DNA of 64,000 bases from CBDCCT01 sp965214995 (GCA_965214995.1 CBDCCT010000002.1:3658001-3722000), one strand, 5' to 3'. Positions 8,037 through 16,305 are shown, numbered from the stretch's first letter. The notes: generated from the sequence alone by a model not told the origin. Translations and numbers: made by a program.

Positions 8037-9385
8037 CTAGTTGCCGCTCGTCTCCCAGCTATAGTACCCTTCGCGCTCTAAGAGTTCCCGCAAACGGTCG
8101 TTGGCCGAGTTCATCGCTTCTTCGATGGTCTTTTGTCCCGTCAACGCCGCCGAAATCTCCTCACCCAAGATGGGCGCGTTCATCGCGGGCCATTCAGGGA
8201 TTAGGGGACGCCAGTCGGCGTCGGCGCAATCCAACTGCTCCAGCACCACCGGGAACTCGGGGCGCATGGCTTGGAGTTCGGGGTCGCCAAGCGTGGACAT
8301 GCGCATGGGGTTGCCGCCCGCCTCGACGACCATCTGGTCGCCCATCTTGCTCGTGAACCACTGGATGAAGAGCCAGGCGGCCTCTTGGTTCTGCGAGTTT
8401 GCGGGGATGCCCATCGCAAAGCCGCCCGTTTCACTGCCGCAGGTGGCGGCGGTGGGGTGGAGCGCGTAGCCGACGTTGCCGACGACGTTCGACACCGCGG
8501 GGTCGGCGACCATCGGCGCGATCGCCATGCGGTCTAGGTACATGGCCGAATCGCCCTGCAAAAAGGCGGCGTCCTGCTCGCCCGCGCCGTTCGCTTCCGC
8601 GCCGGGGGGAGAGTTCTCGAGAATCGTCTGAAGCGTCTCAACCGCTGCGATGGCCTCGGGTGAGTTCACAACTGGGTTGTAATTATCATCCAGCACGGTG
8701 CCGCCCAAGGGCGAGAGGTGCAACAACCAGGCGTGGACGACCTGGTGCCCCGCCGAGCCGCGCGTGGTCATGCCGTAAACGTCGGGCACGTTGTCGGTGA
8801 TGAACTGCGCGGTTTCCAAAAGCTCGTCGTAGGTGGTGGGAACCTCTAAGTCATATTCCTCAAAAATGTCCGTCCGGTAGGCCAAAATGCTCGTCTCGGG
8901 GCTGAAAGGGATGCCGTAGAGCGACGCGCCGGGGCCGTCCAAATACCCCTTGCGCCCGCCCGACTTGCCGCCGTTGGTGAGGTAGGCGGGCACGATGTCC
9001 GCGATGTCGTAGTCGGGCATCGTGAGGCGCGGGTTGTTGAGGAAGGGGGCCAAGGGCTCGAGCCAGCCGTTCGCCACGTACTCGTTTTTGGTAAAGACTA
9101 CCCAGGCCACCACGTCTAAGTCGCCCGAGCCGGGCTTGGAAATCTCGGTGATCTGGCGGTCTTTCATGTTGAGGTACTGGGTCAAGTCGAGTTCGACCTC
9201 GATACCCGTTTCCTCGGTGAACTGCGGGATGAGCGAGGCGGCGGCCTCAAAATGCGAGAGCGCGGGCCAGCTCACGACGATGGTCGTGCCGCATAGTCCT
9301 GGTCGTAGGGCTGCGCCAGCGCGCCAAAGAGCGCGCCACTTAGCAGGGTGAGCGTGGCAGCGAGGGTTAGAGTTGTTCGTTTCAC
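8037..9385 (-). CDS. ABC sugar-transporter substrate-binding protein, second importer, apparent frameshift after signal peptide
   Basis: Family 1 solute-binding protein. From the GTG at 9273-9275 the frame gives 412 residues of mature protein (SWPALSHFEAAASLIPQFTE onward), but without an export signal. A good start exists upstream in another frame: AAGGAGG (9394-9400), 8 nt, GTG (9383-9385), then MKRTTLTLAATLTLLSGALF and an ALA-QPYD cleavage site. That frame stops soon after. Reading TATGC-GGCACG near 9289-9293 with one extra base restores one continuous protein (signal peptide, then GTTIVVSWPALS). So the gene carries a one-base deletion, a sequencing error, or, less likely, a programmed frameshift. 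The rest is intact, ending at 8037. First gene of the second importer; UlaG lies upstream. Confidence 0.72.
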
Positions 9386-9448
9386 GGGTTAAACCTCCTT
9401 GAGATGTTTCAAGCTCTTCTTTCTCAGCGTGTCTTGCTTGCGTGTCTC

Positions 9449-9465
9449 AGACCGGGGGGCGGTCT
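9449..9465 (-). terminator. Possible hairpin after ulaG
   Basis: AGACCG (9449-9454) and CGGTCT (9460-9465) form a 6-bp stem downstream of the ulaG stop codon and upstream of the binding-protein gene. No clear U-tract follows on the minus strand, so it may be a weak or partial terminator only. Confidence 0.35.
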
Positions 9466-9492
9466 TAGGACCAAAAAGGGTATCACGGGGCG

Positions 9493-10557
9493 CTACAGGA
9501 GCGCCTTGAAGGGCAGGTCGGGCTCGGTGGCAAAGGCGTCTTCAAAGCCGCGCCGGTAGTTGAACTCGAGCGCGTCTTTGTCGGCGGGAAAAGTGAACTT
9601 GCCGCCGACTTGCCAGATAAAAGGCTTAAAGGTGTACTTATGGCGGTGCTTGCGCATGTTCCAGAGCACCAAAATCTCGTTCGTGTCGGCCTGAAAGTTC
9701 GTCCAGATGTCGTGATGCACCGGAATCACGACCTTCGCCCGCAGACTCTCGGCCATCTTCAAAAGGTCAACCGACGTCATCTTGTCGGTCATGCCGACGG
9801 GGTTGTCGCCAAACGAGCCCAGGGCCACATCAACGGCGTGTTCCGCCCCGTGCTTGGCGTACCAGTTTGAATAATGCGAGTCGCCGCCGTGGTAGAGGGT
9901 GCCGCCGGGCGTCTTGACAAGGTAGTTGACCGCCGCCCGGTCCATGTCCTGCACGGGCTTGTCTTTGAGCACCACGCCCTTGGGCGCGGTCACGAGCACG
10001 GTGCGGTCGAAGGACTCGAGCGCCACCACTTCCGTATCTTTAATCTTGATGCTGTCCCCCGGCCTCACCGTCGTCAAACGCTCTTCGGGCACGCCCCACG
10101 CCTTCCAGAGGTCGGTGCAGGTCTCGGGGCCGATGAACTGCACGTGGGGGCCGCAGTTTTGCACCACCGCCGCCGCCACGTTCGGGTCGATGTGGTCGCT
10201 GTGGTGGTGGGTGGCGAGCACCGCGTCGATTTCTTGAATAGCAAAGGGGTCCAAAACACAAGGCGAGTTGCGCAAATTAGGCTGAAGCTGCAAAGCGCCA
10301 ATCGCGCGGCGGTGCTGATGTTCGGGTTCCATCTCGGGCGCGTCTTGCGTGCGCTTGCCGCTTTTGACCCATAGGTCGAAGCAGAGGTTGGCGTTTCCCT
10401 CCGTCTTGACCCAGATGCCGGTGCAGCCGAGCCACCACATCGCAAAGGTACCCGGCGCAACCTCTTCGCGCGCAATCTCTTCGTTGAGCCACGTGCCCCA
10501 TTCGGGAAAAGAACTCAGAATCCACGACTCGCGCGTAATCTCGTTGACCTTGCTCAA
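9493..10557 (-). CDS. ulaG: L-ascorbate-6-phosphate lactonase (UlaG-like metallo-beta-lactamase fold)
   Basis: Cytosolic metal-dependent lactonase of 354 residues, the family length, that opens L-ascorbate-6-phosphate to 3-keto-L-gulonate-6-phosphate. Resemblance to UlaG is strong from end to end: the start KVNEITRESWILSSFPEWGTWLN, the AMWWLGCTGIW stretch, the metal site THHHSDHID (HxHxDH), VNYLVKTPGGTLYHGGDSHYS, and FKPFIWQVGGKFTFP near the end. The ATG at 10555-10557 has a GGAGAG site upstream. It heads the leftward run ulaG, binding protein, two permeases, ulaD, ulaE, kinase, and faces the SorC-type regulator across 201 bp. This is the best evidence that the cluster handles ascorbate. Confidence 0.92.
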   Translation of the reverse strand: MSKVNEITRESWILSSFPEWGTWLNEEIAREEVAPGTFAMWWLGCTGIWVKTEGNANLCFDLWVKSGKRTQDAPEMEPEHQHRRAIGALQLQPNLRNSPCVLDPFAIQEIDAVLATHHHSDHIDPNVAAAVVQNCGPHVQFIGPETCTDLWKAWGVPEERLTTVRPGDSIKIKDTEVVALESFDRTVLVTAPKGVVLKDKPVQDMDRAAVNYLVKTPGGTLYHGGDSHYSNWYAKHGAEHAVDVALGSFGDNPVGMTDKMTSVDLLKMAESLRAKVVIPVHHDIWTNFQADTNEILVLWNMRKHRHKYTFKPFIWQVGGKFTFPADKDALEFNYRRGFEDAFATEPDLPFKALL

Positions 10558-10709
10558 ATGTTCTCTCCTTCAAATGGCGAGGGATGCGCTTCCGCCAATG
10601 GCATATGTACTATCACCGCGCTAACGACGTGAATTACTTTTCTCGCCCTTTTACAAGTTTGTCTCTGCCGCCCACTTTATCCGGGTGCGTCAGGGTGCGT
10701 CAAGCATTG

Positions 10710-10749
10710 GTGCAAGTTTTTGCACATGTGTGCAAAACCGGGTTAAGCT
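10710..10749 (+). promoter_or_regulatory. Three-half-site operator overlapping the regulator promoter
   Basis: GTGCAA (10710-10715), TTGCAC (10720-10725) and GTGCAA (10730-10735) alternate with exact 4-nt gaps, so each half-site is one helical turn from the next. The middle one doubles as a plausible -35 box (TTGCAC), with TAAGCT (10744-10749) as -10 at 18-bp spacing, about 10 bp before the regulator start. This looks like an autoregulatory SorC-family operator that could also control ulaG on the opposite strand. Confidence 0.6.
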
Positions 10750-10758
10750 CACCTTGTC

Positions 10759-11769
10759 ATGAGTAGCATGTCGCGTTCACCCGCACTCGAGCCCGCAACG
10801 GCTGCAACGCCTACCGAACTCACGCCCGAAGAGACAGACCTTTTGGCCGAGGTTGCTACGCTTTACTACCAGGAGAACCTCACCCAAGCTGAAATCGGCA
10901 AGCGCATCAAAACGTCGCGCTCCACCGTGTCGCGCCTTTTGCGCGAGGCGCGCGCGGCGGGTATCGTACACATCAGCATCAACCACCCCTGGACCCGTGA
11001 CAGCCTGTTGGAGTCGGAGCTTGGAGACAAATTCAACCTGCGCGAGGTGCGCGTTTTGCAGAGCAGCGTGTTAAACCCGGATGACACGCTCGACGGCATG
11101 GGGCGTCTCGCGGCGCGATATTTGCAGACCGTCATCAAAAAGGACATGGTGCTGGGCGTGTCTTACGGGCGCTCGATTGCCGCGACGATTCGCAACCTCG
11201 AGCCCCAACGCAAAGAAACATTCACCGTGGTGCAAATCTTGGGCGCGCTCGGCTCGGACAACCCGCTCTATGAAGGGGCGGATTTGGCCCGGGATTTGGC
11301 GGGCAAGTACGGCGCGACCTACCGTTACCTCTACGCGCCGCTGGTGGTCGAGAACGCCCGGATTCGTGACCTTTATTTCCAAGAACCGTTGGTCAGAGAC
11401 GTGCTCAACGTAGGACGACAGGCCGACGTTGTGCTTATTGGGATTGGCTCGCTCGAGGCCCGCGCAAGCGAACTCATCTGGCGCGGATATCTGCTCGAGA
11501 GCGACTTAGCGAGGCTTCGGGAAGAGGGGGCGGTCGGCAACATTTGCGCCCAGTTTTTCAACCTTCACGGCGACGTGCTGGACACGCCCTTTAACGAACG
11601 CTCAATCAGCGTCGGTCTGAACGCGCTGAAAACCACCGACACCGTCATCGCCGTTGCGGGGGGCGCGTCAAAAGTGCAGCCCATTCTGGGGGCGCTGCGG
11701 GGCAAGTTTATCAAAGTGCTCGTCACAGACAGCGAGGCGGCGAAAGGCATTTTGCAAACCCCTGGTTAG
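10759..11769 (+). CDS. SorC/DeoR-type sugar-binding transcriptional regulator
   Basis: Regulator of 336 residues. An N-terminal helix-turn-helix (about residues 36-60, TQAEIGKRIKTSRSTVSRLL) is followed by a sugar-phosphate-binding SorC domain (VLGVSYGRSIAATI, DVVLIGIGSLEA, VIAVAGGASKVQPI). This family senses phosphorylated sugars and usually controls the neighbouring catabolic genes. It is divergent from ulaG across a 201-bp gap holding a regular array of GTGCAA half-sites that overlaps its own promoter, so it is the likely master regulator of the 0-10.6 kb cluster. In enteric bacteria the equivalent regulator UlaR is of the DeoR family, so this is a non-orthologous arrangement. Confidence 0.88.
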   Translation: MSSMSRSPALEPATAATPTELTPEETDLLAEVATLYYQENLTQAEIGKRIKTSRSTVSRLLREARAAGIVHISINHPWTRDSLLESELGDKFNLREVRVLQSSVLNPDDTLDGMGRLAARYLQTVIKKDMVLGVSYGRSIAATIRNLEPQRKETFTVVQILGALGSDNPLYEGADLARDLAGKYGATYRYLYAPLVVENARIRDLYFQEPLVRDVLNVGRQADVVLIGIGSLEARASELIWRGYLLESDLARLREEGAVGNICAQFFNLHGDVLDTPFNERSISVGLNALKTTDTVIAVAGGASKVQPILGALRGKFIKVLVTDSEAAKGILQTPG

Positions 11770-11802
11770 GGATGCAACCGCTCACTGCGCTATGCTACGC
11801 GT

Positions 11803-12378
11803 ATGAAAATCTACACCAAAACCGGCGACGCGGGCACCACCGGTCTCTACGGCGGCGAGCGCGTGCGCAAAGACGCCTTGCGCGTCAAGGCCTACGGCAC
11901 CGTGGACGAGGCGAACGCGGCGATTGGGTTGGCTCGAGCCCATCTCGACACGAGTGACGCCGAACTGGATGGTGACCTAGAGCGCATCCAAAACGCGCTT
12001 TTCGACGTGGGCGCGGACTTAGCGACGCCGCAGGATTCGCCCTACCGCAAGAACGTCGTGCCCATTGACGAAGCGGACGTGGCGCATTTGGAAGGGCTCA
12101 TCGACGCTTACGACGCCGACCTCCCTCAGCTTCAAAACTTCATCCTGCCGGGCGGCCCTCCCGCCGCGGCGGCGCTGCAACTTGCGCGCGCCGTGGTGCG
12201 CCGCGCGGAGCGCGAGACGGTGCATCTGTCTCACCACGAGGAGGCGAACCCGCAGGTCGCGGTTTATCTCAACCGTTTGTCGGACCTTCTCTTTGTGCTG
12301 GCCCGCGTGGTCAACGCGCGCGCGGGCGAGTCCGAGGTGCGCTGGCGGGTCAAAGGGCGCGAACGGCCCAAGGAGTAA
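11803..12378 (+). CDS. ATP:cob(I)alamin adenosyltransferase, PduO type
   Basis: Cytosolic enzyme of 191 residues that adenosylates cob(I)alamin to coenzyme B12. The N-terminal KIYTKTGDAGTTGLYGG loop that binds ATP is diagnostic, followed by KAYGTVDEANAAIG and the late VRRAERETV helix. The ATG lies 6 nt after a TATGCT box, so the mRNA is probably leaderless. A BtuF-like cobalamin-binding protein gene follows after 4 nt, suggesting a two-gene B12 unit. No cobalamin riboswitch was recognised upstream. Confidence 0.92.
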   Translation: MKIYTKTGDAGTTGLYGGERVRKDALRVKAYGTVDEANAAIGLARAHLDTSDAELDGDLERIQNALFDVGADLATPQDSPYRKNVVPIDEADVAHLEGLIDAYDADLPQLQNFILPGGPPAAAALQLARAVVRRAERETVHLSHHEEANPQVAVYLNRLSDLLFVLARVVNARAGESEVRWRVKGRERPKE

Positions 12379-12382
12379 GCGC

Positions 12383-13147
12383 GTGCGCGTCGTCTCGCTC
12401 GCCTGCTCGAACACCGAAATCGTCTGCGCTTTGGGTCTTGCAGATTCGCTCGTCGGGGTGGACAGCCATTCGGACCGGCCTGTGGAGGTTGTCTCGAGCC
12501 TGCCCAAAGTCGGACCCGATTTGGACATCGATGTGGAGGCGGTGCGGCGGCTCGAGCCCGACCTCGTCTTGGCCTCCTTGACCGTGCCCGGTCACGAGCG
12601 GGTGGTGGCGGGATTGGCGGCGGCGGGGCTGCCTTATATTGCGCTCGAGCCTGCGAGTCTGGAGGACGTCTATGGGGACGTTCTCACCATCGCCCACGCG
12701 TTGGGCGTTGTGAAAAGGGGCGGGGCTTTAGTGGGCGAGATGCGTACAGCGCTGCGGCCCGTGGCGGTGCCCGACCCTCCCAAACTTTTGGTGCAGTGGT
12801 GGCCCAAACCCGTCATCGCGCCCGGACGCCTCTCCTGGGTGGACGACCTCATCCGGGCGGCGGGCGGGCGTAATCCGTTGGGGGACGATGTCAAGAGCAG
12901 GCCGCTGAGCGATGAGGAGGTGCGCGACTTAGACCCAGATGCCGTTATCCTCGCCTGGTGCGGCGTCGCGCCCGAAAAATACCGCCCCGACGTGATCTAC
13001 AAAAATTCGCGCTGGGGCGAGGTCCGTGCGGTTCGACATAGACACGTTCACTGCGTTCCCGAAGCCTTTTTGGGCCGACCGGGGCCGGGGCTTGTGGAGG
13101 GCTTTCGCGCGCTGCGGGGGATCGTCGAGCGTATGCGTGACCGCTAG
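12383..13147 (+). CDS. BtuF-like cobalamin/Fe-siderophore-binding protein, no signal peptide
   Basis: Protein of 254 residues with the two-lobe TroA/BtuF fold: VVSLACSNTEIVCALGLADSLVGVD at the N-terminus, RRLEPDLVLAS in the first lobe, and AAGGRNPL with DLDPDAVILAW in the second. The start is GTG 12383-12385, seven nt after AAGGAG, directly behind the adenosyltransferase. A longer in-frame reading back to 12065 overlaps that gene and is not credible. Unlike true BtuF it begins straight at the first beta strand, without export signal or lipobox, so it appears cytoplasmic. It could be a cobalamin-handling protein. Pairing with PduO supports a B12 role. Confidence 0.8.
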   Translation: MRVVSLACSNTEIVCALGLADSLVGVDSHSDRPVEVVSSLPKVGPDLDIDVEAVRRLEPDLVLASLTVPGHERVVAGLAAAGLPYIALEPASLEDVYGDVLTIAHALGVVKRGGALVGEMRTALRPVAVPDPPKLLVQWWPKPVIAPGRLSWVDDLIRAAGGRNPLGDDVKSRPLSDEEVRDLDPDAVILAWCGVAPEKYRPDVIYKNSRWGEVRAVRHRHVHCVPEAFLGRPGPGLVEGFRALRGIVERMRDR

Positions 13148-13162
13148 CTTGTGAGCGAGACG

Positions 13163-14185
13163 TCAAGGCGGAGGTTGCGCGGTTTCCGGCACCTTGCGCA
13201 GGGTCGCGCGCACGACGAGTTCGCCGGGAACGAAGCGCACGCCGGTCGTGTTCGCGTCCAGGGTCTCGAGCAGCCCGACCGTCGCCTCGATCATCGCCCC
13301 CGTCTCCTGCCGGACGGTGGTGAGCGCGTACACGGGCCAGCTCGCCGCCTCGATGTCGTCAAAGCCTATCACCGACACGTCCCCCGGCACGTCGAGGCCG
13401 AGCTCGAAACGTAGCGCGTCGAGCGCGCCCAAAGCGACGATGTCATTGTTGCAAAAGAGCGCGTCGGGCGCGTTGGGGTCGCTGTAGAGGACCTTGGCCC
13501 CCTCGAAGCCCCAGCGGTAGCTGTAAGCCCGCTCGACGGCCGCGCCGAGCTCGAAACCGCGCTCGCGCAGCCGCGCCACGAAACCGGCACGCCGGTCGCG
13601 GTTGGTCGAGGTGTCGGGCTTGCCGCCGATAAAAGCAAAGCGTGTGTGCCCCGCGTCGATAAACGCGTCGGCCACGCGCGCGCCGCCCCCCAGGTTGTCG
13701 CACGACACCGCGTGAACGTCGGCCCGGCTCGCGTAGCGGTTGAACAAAATTATGGGGATGCCGCTCTGTGAAAACGTCTCGACCATGCGCGACGAGAGCG
13801 TGATAGAGGTGGCGATGACCGCCTCCACCCGGTAAGCCTGCGCGCGCGCGAGCGCGTTTTTGAGGGAGTCTTCGCCCTCGACGTTGAGCAGGAGCACCTC
13901 GCGCCCTTTGTGCTCGAGCCTCTTCGAAAGCTCCATCAGCACGGGCGCGTAAAAGGGGTTGGTGATGTCGCCGATGATGACGCCAACCAGACCCGAGCGC
14001 TGCGTGACCAAGGAGCGGGCCAAGGCGTTGGGGTGGTAGCCGAGCTTTTTCGCTACCGCCAGGACCTTCCGGCGCGTTTTGTCGGCTATCTTGCCCTCTG
14101 GCGAGAACGCGCGCGACACCACCGCCTGCGACACGCCCGCCGCCCTGGCGACGTCCGTGGAGGTGACCTTGCGCCCCCCGCCCAC
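13163..14185 (-). CDS. LacI-family transcriptional regulator
   Basis: Repressor of 340 residues. The N-terminal LacI helix-turn-helix and hinge are complete (VTSTDVARAAGVSQAVVSRAF, then KLGYHPNALARSLVTQRS), followed by a periplasmic-binding-protein-like effector domain (GVIIGDITNPFYAPVL, PIILFNRYA, DVSVIGFDDIEAASW). It starts with GTG at 14183-14185, immediately after the aldolase stop, as last gene of the run cupin, hydrolase, aldolase, LacI. It most likely regulates this catabolic island. The palindrome at 16356-16369 in the cupin promoter is a candidate operator. Confidence 0.9.
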   Translation of the reverse strand: MGGGRKVTSTDVARAAGVSQAVVSRAFSPEGKIADKTRRKVLAVAKKLGYHPNALARSLVTQRSGLVGVIIGDITNPFYAPVLMELSKRLEHKGREVLLLNVEGEDSLKNALARAQAYRVEAVIATSITLSSRMVETFSQSGIPIILFNRYASRADVHAVSCDNLGGGARVADAFIDAGHTRFAFIGGKPDTSTNRDRRAGFVARLRERGFELGAAVERAYSYRWGFEGAKVLYSDPNAPDALFCNNDIVALGALDALRFELGLDVPGDVSVIGFDDIEAASWPVYALTTVRQETGAMIEATVGLLETLDANTTGVRFVPGELVVRATLRKVPETAQPPP

Positions 14186-14186
14186 C

Positions 14187-14969
14187 CTAGTACGGGCTCG
14201 AGGAGGTGCGCCCTCCGCTTGTGCCCTTCACCGCCGAGACGACCTCTTTGGCGGCCGCGGCTAGAAAATTTAAATCCGACTGGACGGTCACGAACTGATA
14301 GCCTTTTTCCATCATCTTTGTGGCGTAGGCGCTCGAGCCGTTGTGGAGCCCCGCCACGCGCCCGTGCCGCCTCGCCACGTCCAAAATCCTGTCCAAGGCT
14401 TCCGGCACGGGGCCGCTTTCAAAGTCGGCACCCGGCGGGCCGCCCAAAGACTGGCTCAAGTCCGCCGGGCCGACGTACACGGCGTCCAAGCCCTCGACGC
14501 TCAGGATGTCCTCGACGTTGTCCAGCGCCTCCGCGGTCTCGACCATCGCAAAGGTGAGGACATTTTTGTTGGCACCTTCCGCGTAGGTAGGCTCGAGCAG
14601 CCGCGCGCGCGTCGGGCCGTACGAGCGGTAGCCCAGGGGCGGGTAGCGGCAGGCCCCCACGAAGCGCTCCGCCTCCTCGCGGGTGTTGACCATCGGGCAG
14701 ATGATGCCTGCGCAGCCCGCGTCCAAAAGTTTCATGATGATGCCCGGCTCGTTCCAGGGGACTCGAGCCAGAACGGGCGTCCCCGCCGAGGCGGTTCCCT
14801 GGAGCATGGCGAGCGCCGCCTCGAAGTGCATCAGCCCGTGCTGCAAATCTATCGTCAGGGCGTCAAAGCCCGCGTGCGCCATCCCCTCCGCCGACACAGC
14901 GGAAGGGATATGCAGCCACCCGTTCAGCACGCTCTCACCCGCGTCAAAAATCTCTCGTAACGACCTCAT
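14187..14969 (-). CDS. HpcH/HpaI-family class II aldolase
   Basis: Metal-dependent aldolase of 260 residues of the 2-keto-3-deoxy acid type, cleaving a 2-keto-4-hydroxy acid to pyruvate and an aldehyde. Signatures: LTIDLQHGLMHFE with the catalytic histidine, VLARVPWNEPGIIMKLLDAG, GIICPMVNTREEAE, and the metal glutamate in FAMVETAEALDN, then AVYVGPADLSQSLG. The ATG at 14967-14969 follows a GGAGA site. It ends one nucleotide before the LacI start. Its substrate is unknown; hydrolase, cupin and oxidoreductase neighbours suggest degradation of a sugar acid or related compound. Confidence 0.9.
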   Translation of the reverse strand: MRSLREIFDAGESVLNGWLHIPSAVSAEGMAHAGFDALTIDLQHGLMHFEAALAMLQGTASAGTPVLARVPWNEPGIIMKLLDAGCAGIICPMVNTREEAERFVGACRYPPLGYRSYGPTRARLLEPTYAEGANKNVLTFAMVETAEALDNVEDILSVEGLDAVYVGPADLSQSLGGPPGADFESGPVPEALDRILDVARRHGRVAGLHNGSSAYATKMMEKGYQFVTVQSDLNFLAAAAKEVVSAVKGTSGGRTSSSPY

Positions 14970-14985
14970 GGGTCTCCTCTCTAAG

Positions 14986-15017
14986 CACTAACCACTAGCC
15001 ACTAACCACTAACCACT
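14986..15017. repeat. Tandem CACTAACCACT-type repeat
   Basis: Four near-copies of the 7-9 bp word (C)ACTAACC follow each other between the aldolase and the hydrolase, extending into the last codons and stop of the hydrolase (15002). The same word forms the inverted repeat at 6010-6047. Confidence 0.5.
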
Positions 15018-15709
15018 TTTTCCAGCCAGCCCCGCAACAGCGCCGTGACCGCCTGGGGCCTTTCCATCGGCGTGTAGTGACCGCTGTCTTCGACGATGGA
15101 GAGTGAAGCTTTGGGTATTGCCGCTTGCATCTCCTCGTGAAGCTTGACGGGCGTCACCTCGTCCTGGCGTCCGACGATGAGCAGCGTGGGACAGGATATC
15201 CGAGAAAGGTCGTCCCGGCTGCTCTGCCGACTTTGCAGCGTGCTGAGCTGCCGCAAACACGCCCTTTCGCCCGTCACGAGGCCCATCAGGCGGATCGTCT
15301 CGACCAGCCAGAGGTCGTCCCGGCGCGCCGGGTGGACGTTCTGGGTCATGGGCTCGAGCATACCCTCCAGCCCCCCCGCCCGAATGGTCTCCTTCATCCC
15401 CTCCCACGCCTCGCGCTGCGCCGGGGTGCTGCCGCCGGGGTTGGCGTCGAGGAGCGCCAAGCGCAAGACGCGCTCCGGTGCCCGCCGGAGAATCTCGAAA
15501 GCGACGACCGCGCCCATCGAAAACCCGGCCAGCGCGAACGTCTCCGGCGCGCGGGAGAGGACGCTCTCCGCCACCTCCGCGACGCTTTCGCCCGCGCTCA
15601 CGTCCCCCACCGACACCTCGGCCACGTCTGAAAGGTGCCGGCGCTGGTGCCGCCACATGGCTTCGGTGCAAAAGGTGCCGGGCAGAAGGAGGAGCGGGAC
15701 GCGGGGCAC
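15002..15709 (-). CDS. Alpha/beta hydrolase
   Basis: Soluble hydrolase of 235 residues. The oxyanion-hole region LLLLPGTFCTEAMWRHQ, the nucleophile elbow GFSMGAVVA (serine in G-x-S-x-G), a late aspartate in IVGRQDEVTP and the catalytic histidine in EDSGHYTPMERP are all visible, so it should be active as an esterase, lactonase or C-C hydrolase. Its GTG start shares one base with the TAG of the upstream cupin gene, indicating translational coupling. The last codons fall inside a CACTAACC repeat, so the C-terminus VVSG may be repeat-derived. Confidence 0.85.
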   Translation of the reverse strand: MPRVPLLLLPGTFCTEAMWRHQRRHLSDVAEVSVGDVSAGESVAEVAESVLSRAPETFALAGFSMGAVVAFEILRRAPERVLRLALLDANPGGSTPAQREAWEGMKETIRAGGLEGMLEPMTQNVHPARRDDLWLVETIRLMGLVTGERACLRQLSTLQSRQSSRDDLSRISCPTLLIVGRQDEVTPVKLHEEMQAAIPKASLSIVEDSGHYTPMERPQAVTALLRGWLEKVVSG

Positions 15710-16305
15710 TAGCCCTCCAACTTCTCGCGCATCTCCCGTTCCAACGCCTCAAAGTTCTCGGGCTTGATCATGCGCCCCTTGTCGTCCGCGTGAAAGCCGT
15801 GCTTCTCGGCTTCTTCGATGACGGAGGGTGCCCAGTAGGGGTCTTTGCCCTCGAACACTTCATGCTGCTCCAACACCGCGAAAAACCAGGCGTCCTCGTC
15901 GCTCGCGTTCTCGAAGCTGCGCCACAGGCCGGGGGGCAGCGAGATGAGGTCCCAGGGCTCCAAAATGGCCTCGCCGTCGGGCTCCTCGTCGGGATGTTCG
16001 CCCCAGCGGAAGCGCCATTTGCCCGTGAGGGGCAAAAAGGCCTCGATGTAGTCATGAGTGTGGTAGGCGGGGCCGTTGCCGGGGGGCGCTTTCGCCATGC
16101 CGAGCTGGAAGCCGTGCGGCGAGGTGATGTAGGGCTCGAACTTGTCGTCCTCGCTCGCCGTGTCGCCGATGAGCGCGTAGTTCATGCGCTGATGGCCGGG
16201 CAGGATGCTGTCGATGAACATAAGCGGGATGCCCCGTTTTTTGAGCTTATCGAACTCGATGATGCGCCCCGTCATTTTGCCGGAGGGATCGGTAAACTTT
16301 TCCAT
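15709..16305 (-). CDS. Cupin-domain protein
   Basis: Protein of 198 residues with one cupin barrel: AYHTHDYIEAFLPLTGKWRFRWG (first metal-binding motif, HTHxxxE style), then LEPWDLISLPPGLWRSFEN as the second. It might be a dioxygenase, isomerase or sugar-binding cupin; the function is not readable. The ATG at 16303-16305 is preferred over an upstream in-frame start at 16356 because an AAGGGAG site sits 5 nt before it. First gene of the leftward operon cupin-hydrolase-aldolase-LacI, with two promoter candidates directly upstream. Confidence 0.8.
   Translation of the reverse strand: MEKFTDPSGKMTGRIIEFDKLKKRGIPLMFIDSILPGHQRMNYALIGDTASEDDKFEPYITSPHGFQLGMAKAPPGNGPAYHTHDYIEAFLPLTGKWRFRWGEHPDEEPDGEAILEPWDLISLPPGLWRSFENASDEDAWFFAVLEQHEVFEGKDPYWAPSVIEEAEKHGFHADDKGRMIKPENFEALEREMREKLEG

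Noticed and set aside
11770..11802. Cobalamin riboswitch before the adenosyltransferase
   Set aside because: The gap is only 33 nt and contains the leaderless promoter; there is no room for a riboswitch.
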